Below, piece by piece: positions 12,200 to 23,188 of a stretch of 64,000 nucleotides of DNA; the stretch's first letter is position 1; each line of letters opens with the position of its first letter. The stretch is from NCBI GenBank assembly GCA_020064725.1, contig JAGTWJ010000017.1, positions 2,666,001 to 2,730,000 on the forward strand, written 5' to 3'. The notes beneath the pieces were generated by a model. It was not told the origin of the DNA. It ran no database searches and saw only the letters and a list, made by a program, of their open reading frames with translations. The stretch is from Drechslerella dactyloides. Its lineage: Eukaryota > Ascomycota > Orbiliomycetes > Orbiliales > Orbiliaceae. The translations under genes were made by a program, and so were the position numbers.

Positions 12200-14311
12200 C
12201 TAGCACAATGGCAATAAGAAATCAAGAACTGCAAGGTCTACAGGGATGTTTTTCGCCCGGCAATCTCGTAGAATGGACGCCATATAGCTACGGCGTTTTT
12301 CTACTATATCAGCGTCGCCTTCAAACAGACTCTTACCCATCTCCACATGCTTCTCTGCCAGTACAGCTAATGCGCCAGTGGTTATTTTTTCGGCTGCCTC
12401 GGCAGAAACGGGTATGCTGATTTCTTCAATCAACGACTTTGCTTCAGCCCAAGATTCTGCTCTGAAAGCCTTCTGCCAACTATCTAACCATAAGCAACCT
12501 CCCGCGTCCACATCTCCCCGAGAGGAAACTGCTTTGCGCTCCCGAAATTTTCGATCCGCTCTGATCATCTTGGTCACAATCTCAGAATCTAGCGACTTGG
12601 AAGCCTCGAGAAGTGGGTATTGTCCTGTGAAACCCCCTAGTGTCGGATTGGCACCGTGCGCTAGCAAAACTTCCAATGCTTTCAACCGCTGACTCCCCGT
12701 TTTTTTACCAAGGAATACAAACAAGAGAGGCGTTTGGCCGTCCTTATTTTGTAAGTTCGGATTTGCTCCACGATCTAGTAACGTCTTCATCCAGTTCTCC
12801 GGAAACGATCCACTTTGGTACGGATTGGTCTTGGCCAATGAGAGCAAGTGTAAAGCGCTGTTCCCATTTGCAAGCAGCGGCCCAGTGTTCACCTTCTGGC
12901 ATATATAGCCGCCTAATTCCATATCGATGTCCCAACCCTCTAGACAAGAAAAATAAGATTCCACTAAGGATTTTTTTTCAGGTACCGGTGTAAGTAGATC
13001 CGCGCCTTTTTCAAGGAAGAGCTTCACAGCTTTATTCGCTAGACCTTCCTTGTTTAAGCTTACCGGCCAATAGCGGGATTTCGACCTGTCTTTCTTTTGC
13101 CAGTCTTTTGGGCATTGTTCCAGAAAAAGCTGGAACGGTAATTTACGGTTTGGTATAGCGGTGGTAACATCGGCGCCAGACTCAAGGAAAAGAATGGTAA
13201 GATCAAATACGGTATTACTGAGTATGTCGTATCTGTTCAGAAGCTTACTGAACGCAGTAACCCCTTGATTATTGGCAAGATTTATATCCGCGGAATTCCT
13301 TACGAGGAGTCTAATTCTTCCAGGGTCAAGTAACAAGGACAGAGCATAGTGGAGAGGCGTATCACCAGCCGCATCTCGACTCGATGCGTCAGCACCATGT
13401 TCAAGGAGTATTTTGAGAAGACCGGTTTCTGACGCGGCTAGGTGCAGCGGGGAACATCCTTCGTTCCCTCTAGCGTTGACGTTGGCACCGAAACGTAGCA
13501 GGAGCTTTACCATTTCGGACTTATTCTGTAGAACTGCATAATGCAATGGCTCGTTCCCAGTGTGATCTTTGATATTGACGGCCGCACCGGCGTTGAGAAG
13601 ACTTCTAACTTGCTCCAGTGTGTCGCCGGATATAGCCCTGTGTAGTAAGGTTTTCCCTTCTCTATCCTGTTCGTCAAGCCCGAGAGGGTTCCACGCTGGC
13701 GGGATTGCGGGAGGGCTGGGATCAGGATACCGAAATGTCGGTGCAAGACTTTGGACTGAATGGGAGCCCAATGTGCTGAAATTTGAATCGAGTGCGTTGA
13801 TGTCAAACAGGTGGAAAGGTGTTGTTGCACTAGGCTGAAAACTTTCCAGAAATCAGCCTACACAGCTGGGGCCGCGGTTTTATCACGTAGGATGTATATA
13901 GGTAAAATGGCAATCGAAGTACATACGTCTGGGTTACAGTAGTATTGTCGTTCAGGGCCATTGGAATTGATGTGCTGGCTGAGGCTGCCGCAGGAGCGAG
14001 CGAGAAGCTTTGGGGGCGCGCGCTTTGCTTCATCCGTTGATTGCTGTTCGTCGGCACCGGATGCCCTGCCGTGTTGTATTTCATATATCCCCATTTCTTG
14101 AGCTGTGTTCGATAGGACCGCTCGCTATCCGCAAGACATTTAGCTATTTAGAAAAACTTCAAGTAGAACTGGAGTTGCTGTGGCAGTATGCTTACGATGC
14201 GTGAAAGTTATGTATACCCTTAATCACGCGCATAACATCTTTTAGAGGCCGGCCTTCAACTTGGGAGAGCCGCTTGATATCTTCTTGAAGAGGAGCCCAA
14301 TCCTTTGCCAT
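12200..14311 (-). CDS. Clr5-domain ankyrin-repeat protein
   Basis: Three exons (14311-14196, 14124-13927, 13829-12200) give 647 residues. The Clr5 domain spans residues about 4-58 and is split by intron 1: DWAPLQEDIKRLSQVEGRPL then KDVMRVIKGIHNFHAS joins ERSYRTQLKKWGYMKY, exactly the family's conserved halves. This N-terminal module occurs in many fungal proteins and is named after a fission-yeast silencing regulator; its biochemical role is not well known. A Ser/Thr/Pro linker follows, then from about residue 160 some eight ankyrin repeats (for example LHRAISGDTLEQVRSLLNAG, EPLHYAVLQNKSEMVKLLL, SPLHLAASETGLLKILLEHG), some degenerate in the middle. Such Clr5-ankyrin proteins are numerous and rapidly evolving in moulds. 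The start ATG lies just before the domain; a longer open frame extends upstream to 14512 but has no domain support. Confidence 0.85.
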
Positions 14312-14591
14312 ATCTTCAGCTAGGCCCAGAATGTTGTCGACCCGCGATGCTGTGAAGCAAAGCTTCTTTCCCAAAACAAGTAAATAATTTTGATAATAGT
14401 CTAGGTTTATTGGCCAGAAGAATTTAGGATACGAGCAAGCTGGCTCTCGATGGAGAGAACGGGAATCGCGGAAATATATAAGAGCGAAATGAGCTATCTG
14501 GACGGGCGACACAACACGAACGTTAATAGCCTGGGCGGAATATAGGATGGAGGTTCGTCTGGTCTCAGTCCGTGGCCTGCAGCTTTAAATA

Positions 14592-14810
14592 TGCAAAATG
14601 CAAGTTTCGGCTGGACGCCTGGGTCGAGTTTGTTCGCCATGGCCAACCTTTCGAGACCTTAACAACTTGCAGTTTGCACAACTGCTCACTCTTGCATCTG
14701 CAAAATGCAAGTTTTTGCCGGACTGCGAACCTGTGCAACTGTGCCCAAATACCCCTCAGAGTGTTGTTCTGAACTTGCATTTAAATTTGCACAACTGCTA
14801 ACTACTGCTT
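14592..14810. repeat. Degenerate ~110-bp tandem duplication
   Basis: TGCAAAATGCAAGTTT occurs at 14592 and again at 14699, and TTTGCACAACTGCTMACT occurs at 14673 and again at 14786. The two spacings (107 and 113 bases) agree, indicating two diverged copies of a unit of about 110 bases. An inverted relative of the first motif (AACTTGCATTT) sits at 14772. Confidence 0.65.
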
Positions 14811-14970
14811 CTGCAAATACCTAGGTAGTTTGCGTCAAGTATTTCTCCAGCAAATAAAGCGAAAATCTACAACTCTACAATGCTGACGGGGAAGCACTTG
14901 GTTTGCTTTTTTTTCGCATCAAAAGATGAGAGACGGTGGAATGCAGTCTCTCTGCCGTCCTGGGGGCGCG

Positions 14971-14978
14971 ATATAAAT
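14971..14978 (+). promoter_or_regulatory. TATA-like box for the 163-residue gene
   Basis: ATATAAAT preceded by a GC-rich GGGGGCGCG stretch, 181 bases before the proposed ATG at 15152. A transcription start near 15000 would leave a leader of about 150 bases. Position and context are the only evidence. Confidence 0.4.
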
Positions 14979-15151
14979 ACCAGCATGTGGACTGGAAGAT
15001 CCTCTCTCATCAGTATTATCACCAGATTTATATTGAAGGTCAGCTAGCACAGAAACATATAATTTGTTTTACTTCAACGAACGGCTTAATTACTATCTAA
15101 ATATCCCTCGACTCGATTGTTACACGCCCGGGCGCCCGATGCGAGCATATT

Positions 15152-15695
15152 ATGGAGTCTACGAAAACCCGAGGATCAAATGAAGAACTCATAGTCAGCG
15201 ACAACGAAACCCGAGGCTGCTGGTATGTCGATGTGCATCCTAGGTTGCTAGGTCAATCCATCGTCCCTCTTTCAAACCATTTAACGAATTCGCAGTCTTG
15301 GTAAAATATATACATCCATATGCCAGATACATGCTAACCAGCTGCAATCCAGGCCTGACGGTCAACACATTTACGTTTCGTCCAAAAATGGCGACTCAGT
15401 CCTCTCGCGCACGTTACACGCCACAGACCCTACTCAGCCCCAGCGCAAGAAGCCCGTTATACCCCAAGTCCGCCAGTACGAGCATTGGTCTCTGGCGCAA
15501 GAGAATGCGGCCAACTCCATACGTGACGAACAGGCCGAGAATATGCGGAATAATCTCTGCCTCCTAGGGGTCGATTTGCCAGACTCCATCCTCGAAAAGA
15601 TCACTGTATCTAGCTGGAGGATGGCGCCCATGGAGAGGTTCCTCGCGGAGCACTCCGAAGCCACCCAAGTGTTTGCAGAGAACAACACCAAATAA
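15152..15695 (+). CDS. Unassigned 163-residue intracellular protein
   Basis: Two exons, 15152-15300 and 15353-15695, reconstructed from a GTAAAA donor, a GCTAAC branch site and an ATCCAG acceptor; the 52-base intron restores one continuous frame of 163 residues. I do not recognise the family. The protein is hydrophilic with no signal peptide or membrane segment. It begins MESTKTRGSNEEL, has a Trp/Tyr-containing N-terminal half (GCWYVDVHPRLLGQS, PDGQHIYVSSKNGDSVLS) and a helical C-terminal half (QYEHWSLAQENAANSIRDEQ, LPDSILEKITVSSWRM). Neighbours give no functional hint. Coding status rests on the intron signals, the sensible residue composition and an upstream TATA-like box. Confidence 0.6.
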
Positions 15696-17306
15696 CTAGT
15701 GGGACGGTGATATGTAAGGATGGACCAGGACAAATATTCTTCGGTATTGGGGTGACCGGTGGCTAGAGCTTTCTCAGAAATTTCTGCTACCATCGTCGGA
15801 CTTTGTTGGTACCAAGAATCATGTAATCCTGCTTCAAAACGGGACAGTTTCTTTTGACACAACCCGACCAATCCATGGTTCCATGTCCAACATAACGTTA
15901 TCACCCGCTAGAGCAAATTACTACACGGTCGGTAGCTGCGCTGCAGCACGTAATTGACTCCAAAATGTCCGTGTTTGTCTGTCTATATTGAGCGCTATGA
16001 ATATTCGAGAAGCCGTTAGAAGGAAACGCTACGATTTTTGCAGATACCCTCGAGGTTTCCTTGAGATGTACATTCGGTCCCATATATTTTTCTGGGAAGT
16101 AGATTTAACAGAACCGGACCCTCCTTGGCGTCGGGCAAGATTCTTAGAATAAAATCTCCATCTGAAAACAGTCGTATCTACTGTTTTAAAATTTAATACA
16201 TACAGCATCTTTTACTTTGTAAAATCATCTCATCTATATAGCTTGCGTTGAATTGGTTTAACTCACTGTTCTGGCTCGCGAAATATCGAGATCATTGACC
16301 TACCTTGGCCTTGGTAGCTACTAGTATACTGATACCAACAATGAATTGCGATTGGTACTGGAGATGTGTGGGTTTGGCTTGCGAGACCAATTGCCCGAGA
16401 CTAGACCAATTGGTACCGTGCTCCCCCATATAAATTGCATAGTGTTCGGCGGTGCCATCTGTCGTCTGCCTTTGGCAGCCTGCCAAGCACCGCCGTTCTG
16501 CTGTCATACAGGCGGCGCGTGCTGCACCATTCTAACACTTTTACCTTATAATAGTAGAAATAAGATGATAAGAGTTACAAGAGCAGGATAGAACTAGAGA
16601 TTTGATAAGCTGTGAGCTGGAAGTGACGTCTGAGTTCTGTACACCTGTGGAGATATGGGCAAGTGCAGCGCTTGCACGTGCCCTGGCTGGCCTTGAAAGT
16701 TGCCTTGTCCCTTGTCCGAGCGTCTCGGGCTGGACGCCAAAACGCGTCCGTGAGCAATCGCTTCCCAAAAATCATGCCGCTTCCTCCTTTCCGCTTTCAC
16801 CAACCCGCGTTTTGGGGCGGGGCGCGCTTGCATTGTCGAACGCGAAAGCAGTCAGCCGTACAGTTATTCTTGCGATACGAAAAGTTCAATCCACTCTCGC
16901 GCATGAGTCAATGGTCCGATGAAATCAGTCCTAGGCGTGCCTTGGTTTCAAGTGTTTGCTCTTTCAGTGGGCCCAATCCGCGCGGCCACGGAGCCGGATC
17001 CTATTGTGCAACAGTCGACTTTGGGCGATCTCAACCAGCTTTGCGTATCCGGACTCGTCTGTTCAAAGACGCAAAATGCATATAAGAGAGGGGATGTTCC
17101 CCCTCTTGAGGATGCATACGTGGCTGGTATTCCGCATTCGCCTCACAGTAGACCCGGTCGTCAATCCCTATATATCGAGATACATCCCGCCATAATCTCT
17201 ATACTTGGCTGCATTCCAAGATATCGCTCTTTTACATACGCAACTATTCTGAACGTCCTCTGTATACAATCCAGTCCGACCCGTCTAGTCTATCTAAATC
17301 GCAAAG
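15696..17306. other. Gene-free spacer, 15696-17306
   Basis: 1.6 kb without a convincing gene. Minus-strand frames at 15434-15904 are antisense to the preceding gene, and overlapping plus and minus frames at 16540-17085 lack domains. A TTGGCTTGCGAGAC copy of the dispersed motif lies at 16374-16387. TATAAGAG at 17081 may be a promoter element for the AAA gene. Confidence 0.45.
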
Positions 17307-19646
17307 ATGTTCAAGTCGATCAATCGCGCGGTCAAGAAGCTCACCGAGGAAGCTCCTCAGGGCAATGATGAGATGATCATCAAGGTGAAGCGATTGGACT
17401 CGCGATACAACTGGCGGGGTCGCCAGATCATCGTTGACTCCGGCACAGTCCCGACTGTCGAGGTTAACGAGCGTGATCCAAATGGCGCCTATGTGCTTGT
17501 CCACTGCAAGTACTACAATCAACTGGGTTTCCTTTCGCGCCAGACTCTTGACATCAAGAGTTTGATGCTCAAGAAAGTCTTGAAGAATATCATCGGTGAT
17601 AGTTATCCTGGGATCAGTTTCACCACCAAGGATGTCGTGCTCGAGTACCCGTTGAGGAGCCTTTGGCACTATCGGGATGAAATCAGATACCTCGCGAAGG
17701 AAGACAAGAAGTCGGAGAAGGGGCGTCATTTGAAACTCCTTCTCGACTTCTTGGATGCAGAATTCGCTACCCTGGATAAGGAGTACAATAATTTCATGGA
17801 GCAGGATATGACGACCTTTGAGCTGTAAGTTACATACCACCCATTACAACCCTGTGATTAAAATTTTGGAACATGATGCTTACGTCGCATGTTTTATAGC
17901 ATGTGGACTCTCTTCAAGCCTGGCGAGCTCATCCTCACGAGCTTTGACGGCCATCCGCGTGTGTTTGAGACAAAGGGCTACAAGGAGCAGCAGGTTTGCG
18001 GTAGCGTGTGCGGCGTTATCGATGGCACCTACATCGATTATAACGGCGATGAATTCGGATGGGCTCAGAAATACGTCATTAACCATGAATTCGAGGGCCC
18101 TCGCAAGATTGTGGATCTGGATGCTTTCCCGTTGAAGCACCACCCTCGCGAGAAGGAAGTCAGGGCGGAATTGATTTCCCGTGGTCGGAAGTTCGAGAGT
18201 CTGGCCGGGATCCACTGCATGGACTATGAAGGACCCACCATTTCTGGGGCTGGGCACTGGGGTTCAAAGCTCTTCGTAAGTCACGCATGCATAAGACCAT
18301 CAGTATGAAATTCGTCTCACAGTTTGTTTGCGAGAATAGGTCAACGGTAGGGTCATGGTCGACGTCAAGACCCACAACCACTATAACCCGAACAAGCAGA
18401 TCTCCATCACCTCGTTCAATGCGGACAAGATGAAGGAATTTGCAGATTCCCAAAAGCCTCAGTTCACCACCGGCGGCTACGTCGATGGCGCCTACTATGA
18501 GGAAGTGGCATCACAGGGAACGAATACCGTCACGATGAATGTGACGCTCGCGACTGACGGCACGGGCCAAGATATGAAGAGCGCGAAGAAGAGCAAAAAG
18601 GAGAAGATGAAAGCTGTCGAGGCAATGACGGACGAGCAGTTGCTCGTGTGCACCAGTCTTATCTACGGATTTGCACTGAACGAAAAGCAATGGGGTATGT
18701 ACATGGAACCTTTAACAAGTAGTATCTGTTGTACATCGTGCTAACATTATGGGTCTTTTTCAGTCCAACTTTTCGTCGAGTTCATTCAGCCGGTTTCGTG
18801 GAACATCAAATCTTTCGACCAGCTTGTGCTGCCAACCTCCCAGAAGCATCTCGTCAAAGCTTTGGTGGAGTCCCATCAGAACTCGAACTCGAATTTCGAC
18901 GACTTCATCGCTGGTAAAGGCCGAGGTCTCATCTGCTGCTTGCATGGATCGCCCGGCTGCGGTAAAACTATGACGGCGGAGTCCGTGGCAGAGTTCACCA
19001 GGTCGCCGCTTTACATGATCTCAGCGGGTGATCTTGGAGCCGACGCAGCAGAGATGGAGAAGTCATTGTCCCAGATCTTGCGTCTCTGCACGATCTGGAA
19101 TGCGGTTCTGCTTCTTGACGAGGCGGACGTTTTCCTCGAGGAGCGATCTCTCCACGACTTGAACCGGAATGCACTCGTGTCCATCTTCCTCCGCATGTTG
19201 GAATACTGTATGTTGCCCAGAACCCATCGCATCTTTGATTGAAACTCGGACTAACGATAATACACTAATTAGACTCCGGGATCCTCTTCTTGACGACCAA
19301 TCGCGTCAAGACCTTCGACGAGGCCTTCCAATCCCGTATCCATGTCGCCCTCCGCTACCGCGACCTCGATAAGTCGGCCCGCGAGCAGGTCTGGCGCAAC
19401 TTCATTCAGAAGATCGAGGATGGTGGAAACACCACGGCCATCAGGGAGGTTGACTACGAGTTCTTGGGTTCAGTGCCACTTAACGGCCGACAGATCAAGA
19501 ACGCGGCGAGGACGGCGTTTAGTTTGGCGGAGAACATGGGGCAAACGCTGACGGTTGACATTATCAAGAGTGTTTTGGGCATCGTGGAGGCCTTCGAGAA
19601 GGACTTCAAGGAGTTGAAGCCGGCGGTGAAGCAGATTGGGGCATAA
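17307..19646 (+). CDS. AAA ATPase with N-terminal DUF7025-type region
   Basis: Five exons (17307-17824, 17900-18275, 18340-18694, 18764-19207, 19273-19646) give 688 residues. The first 370 or so residues match the fungal DUF7025-type region (LEYPLRSLWHYRDEI, LWTLFKPGELI after the first splice, KYVINHEFEGPRKIVDLDAF). The C-terminal AAA module has Walker A GSPGCGKT, Walker B LLLDEADVFLE, a FLTTNRVKTFDEAF sensor region and the FQSRIHVALRY arginine-finger region, so it should hydrolyse ATP. Family members are common in moulds and of largely unknown function; remodelling of a protein partner is an inference from the AAA fold. Unlike many relatives it has a short N-terminus, beginning MFKSINRAVKKL. 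All four introns are 64-75 bases with good GTAAGT or GTATGT donors. Confidence 0.86.
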
Positions 19647-20584
19647 GCTAACTAGCAGACAAGATTGCCTAGTGCGTGGTTGCAGCTAGCTGATGAGAAA
19701 CTTGCCAGGACGCTGTTGACTTTCTAATTCGTGAATGATAGCGCCAAGTTTTGTCGGTTTTTTTTTTTCGCATCTTTCGGATCTCTTCTGTTATCTCTGC
19801 GATCTGTTCCTCTTGAACTAATATAAATGTATATGTAAGATTGAATTTTCAAATGCATCTTTGTTACAAAAAAAGAAAAAAAATATTCGTGCAACAGGCG
19901 CCTAGAAATGGTGAGTTGTGTGTGGAGTGTATATGAATGTGGAAAGTTGATGGCACCTAGCTCACGAAAGATTACGAAATGATGCAAAATTGATGGTACC
20001 AATTCCACTATACATGTCCTATAGCGTAGGTATACATGTGTACGCGTAGGCCAGAGCAAACACCTGCAGTTGTCGGCAAGCTTGTCAGAATGTATCCCCA
20101 GGACACCCATGCATGGCTCCTCAACGGGTTGATGCATGGTATTTGCGGTCCTGGACGTGGTGAAAAGTTTTGAGACTAGACAGGCACTTCACCGGCCCTG
20201 GGACTGGCAGTCTGGCTTACGAGACAAAATTTCGAGACACTCGAGAGCCAAAGAGATATCTAGATGTGAACTGTAATTAATCTATAAGGAGAAATGCAGT
20301 AAGCTTTCTAGAATTAAACAAGGGCACCTTTATGAAACCGATTTTGACAAGTATTAAGTTAGATATATTTTTTAATTTCATAACTATTTATGGCTTCCTT
20401 GTTTTTTTCCTTTCTTCTTTTCCTGTTTTTTATAACTATTATTGGACTAGATACATCGACAAAATTATTCCTATATAATTTCTCAAGGTTTAATCTATTG
20501 TAGATACTTCGTAGGCTGTAGTAGAATCGACTGTATCGACCGATCGTGAACCCTGCTCTGGAGCACGCGTGACCGACGGAACTA
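19647..20584. other. Convergent spacer, 19647-20584
   Basis: Tail-to-tail region with long T and A runs (19760-19790, 19866-19880, 20400-20440) that probably include both 3' UTRs. A copy of the dispersed motif, GCAGTCTGGCTTACGAGAC, is at 20207-20225. A minus-strand frame at 19724-20137 is low complexity. No gene seen. Confidence 0.45.
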
Positions 20585-21855
20585 TCATTCAGGTCCCCCC
20601 TCCGGCATCGGTGACTGTGATTGAGTGGCTGAGGTTGTCACCGAAGATATAGCTGATGTTGGAACTGCAGTAACAGAAGCGGGCGTTGCCATGCCGTTTG
20701 GACTGGTAGCAGGAGGGGCCATGGAAGGCTGACGGTCACCATTAATCATGGTGGGATTGATGACCGGGGCTATGGGCATAAGGCCACCTTCGGGGTGAGT
20801 ATGGTACACTGGTTCCACAGTCGTTTGGTAGTCTATAACGTAGAGAATCGTCAGCGATCGACCAATCGGAATAGCCTCAAGCGATACTTACAAATTATGC
20901 CATCAGCATCTGTCGAGTAAGGCGCGATACGAGTCTCAAAGTCGGTGTGAACTTCTTGTCTCTTGTTGTGTCCGAATAGAGCTTCCGCAAGCTCGTTGGC
21001 GTTGTGCAAGATTGGCCCCAGGGGATGGCTGGAATGAGTGGCGGTCGCAACTTCTCCGTCGGCGAAGTAGCGTGGACCCAGATCATTGGAGAAAGGCTTC
21101 ACATGGACGTGGCTGACTCGAGCGGTGACGATGGCCCCCTTAGACTCGTACTCGATCAGTGGAACAAGCTGGTTTTCCCTTTTGTCGACATGCTGTAAGC
21201 TTGCTGCTGTGAGATCAATCGGTGTTAGCATCCATCGGCTGCAACACGGTTGAACGTGGTACTTTTGGCTCGGGGACTAACCTTCGATGTCGCGCAGGGA
21301 GCCCGCAGCGTACCGGTGGAGTTTCCGGGGGGTATTAGCGGCTTGGGCGTCAGTCGCTTCAAGACCGGTATCCTGGGGATTGGCATCGGCCTCTCTCTCT
21401 TGGGGAGGTGCCGGGAGACTGCCCGTGGCAAGATTTTCGGGCGGCTGGGACAAGAGGACACTAGAATGGGTGCCAGCAGTCTCGATGCTATCAATCTGAG
21501 TTGTGGCCTGGGTATAAGCAGGAGACTCGGCACCAGCAGTCTTGGTCATACTGGTACCGAAGATGCTCCGGTGAGCCGCGGATCCATCGCGTATGATCTT
21601 GTTAGCTAGTAATACACCGGCGAGAACGGTCATAGCCAAAAAGGCGAGGAAACAGCAAGAAGCGAGGAGCCGTCGCATCCTTTTTTCGCGCCTTCTATCC
21701 CGGAGTTCTTCATACGACTGCGGCTCGTCTTCGAGGATGTCGACGTCCTCGAGCTCGTGATCAGCCATAGGCTGGTCATGAGGCGCTGGCCCAAACTGGG
21801 GAGCATAAGCAGCGTAATTATAAAATGGCATAGGAAAGCTAGAGTTATAAGCCAT
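20585..21855 (-). CDS. Unassigned single-pass membrane protein
   Basis: Exons 21855-21282, 21206-20892 and 20832-20585 give 378 residues. The N-terminus (MAYNSSFPMPFYNYAAY) is aromatic-rich, followed by an acidic stretch (ELEDVDILEDEPQSYEEL), a basic RDRRREKRMRR cluster and one hydrophobic helix (LLASCCFLAFLAMTVLAGVL) at about residue 80-100. The basic residues before the helix suggest an N-in, C-out signal-anchor topology, so about 275 residues would be lumenal or extracellular. The end is Pro/Ser/Thr-rich. No catalytic motif is visible and I do not recognise the family. Splice donors are GTTAGT and GTAAGT. An in-frame upstream extension to 21966 exists but the ATG at 21855 has the better context. 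Confidence 0.7.
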
Positions 21856-22364
21856 AATGGCGGGTGAAAAGTGGTATCTCGAGGAAGATAGTAGAGATGA
21901 GCTGTTGTGACTTCGAAGTGTATTGAAAGTTGGTGATTCTTGTAGATTCAAGAGAGAGAAAATCAAAGTAGAGGAAACGAAAGCTTGTGGGGAGGGCTTT
22001 TGTGCCCTGGGAGACAGCTAAATTACCGGCGTGTATCCCACGTGGGCCTTTGAGCTGTTTTCGTAGACGATGATCGCGTGTATCGCGTGTAGACGGCGTG
22101 GCTTTAGTATGTATATACATTCAAATATATCTATATCTCTCACCCAATCCATCGCTGCCCACCCTTTCAAGTCGCTCGCGTCGAGAACCCGCTGCAGAAT
22201 ATAAGCAGCACAAAGCATGTCGTACATTGCTTCGGTGCATCGATCGAGCAAGATATATGCCGGTACACTGGTATATATAATATCGTTCCCATCTCTAAAT
22301 CTGGCGAAATATATCATTTGTGCAAGGGCACGCATGAGCCATATTGATATGTATGTAGCTATAG
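21856..22364. other. Spacer 21856-22364
   Basis: Promoter region of the membrane-protein gene and 3' side of the next minus-strand gene. A 105-codon minus frame (22018-22335) runs through TATA-type simple sequence and has no domain. No feature called. Confidence 0.4.
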
Positions 22365-23188
22365 TTATAAGGGCGGTGGATGACGGAATTCGTCGTCAGA
22401 CCCATGTTCCAGGTCCCATATCTCGCTCTCATCCATCATGATGATGCCCGCTGAATCAAGTGCGTCTGAGAACTCGTCGTCGGTAATAACTACCGCACCG
22501 TTGAGCCGTAACGTGCTCCGTTTTTGCAGAGCTCCAGGGCCGCCCTGTTGCTGCTTTGCATGCATAAGGGAGCAGGATCGGAAACTGTCGAATGACCCGC
22601 TGTCACCGAGCTCTCCTTGGCAATCGATAAAGTATTGTGCCAAATTCTTTGCGGTGGGAAATGTCCCCGCCTTGTAGCAATTTCGTAGTGCATCATAGTA
22701 CTCTCTTATGCATGTTCCGTTGCTGCTTAGAATGCAGGGTGCGGCACCTTCTCGCGGCACATTGCACATTCCTATAGTTTTCGCGTATATTAGCCGCTGC
22801 CGCCGTAAATAGGGGACACTATAATATGGCTGTTATTGTCTTCATTAAAGAACTGTTCTTGTTTACCTGTGGGCATTGGTGATGTGGCGGCAGTAGACGC
22901 TGTTCGAGCGGGAATATCGATCGACGGCCCATTGACGAATGAGGTGATTGTCACAGTAGGAGCGGTCACAACCTCGACAGTGGTAATGTAAGAGATATAA
23001 GTTGGGACTGCGGAGACATCACCTAGGGCCTCTACAGCCACCTCAGAGAGATCTTCCACTGCACTAGTCTCGTTCGCCTGGTTCAACTTGATCGCCGCAC
23101 CTGCCTCCGCAGCTTCGACAACAATGCTCACGAGGGAAGGGAACAGCAGCCAAAAGAGTGGCAGCTGAGGTTTCCAGGGCTCTCTCAT
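22365..23188 (-). CDS. Secreted cysteine-containing protein
   Basis: Exons 23188-22867 and 22771-22365 give 242 residues. The start MREPWKPQLPLFWLLFPSLV carries a signal peptide. The middle is Val/Thr/Ser-rich (YISYITTVEVVTAPTVTIT), as in fungal surface proteins. After the intron comes a compact domain with six cysteines: CNVP, APCIL, GTCIRE, RNCYKAG, FIDCQGE and RSCSLMH, which could form three disulfides. The last 60 residues are acidic and the chain lacks a terminal hydrophobic segment, so a GPI anchor is unlikely. I do not recognise the family; an effector-like or wall-associated role is conjecture. The intron is 95 bases with GTAAAC donor and CTATAG acceptor; the phase-1 junction recreates a glycine codon. 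Confidence 0.7.

Larger units (their letters stand above)
14312..15151. other. Spacer with a tandem duplication, 14312-15151
   Basis: Divergent promoter region between the Clr5-ankyrin gene and the 163-residue gene. It contains the degenerate ~110-base duplication listed separately and a TATA-like box at 14971. No gene seen. Confidence 0.5.

Noticed and set aside
22018..22335. 105-codon minus frame
   Set aside because: Lies in promoter-type sequence with TATA simple repeats; no domain, no splice partner, no homology recognised.
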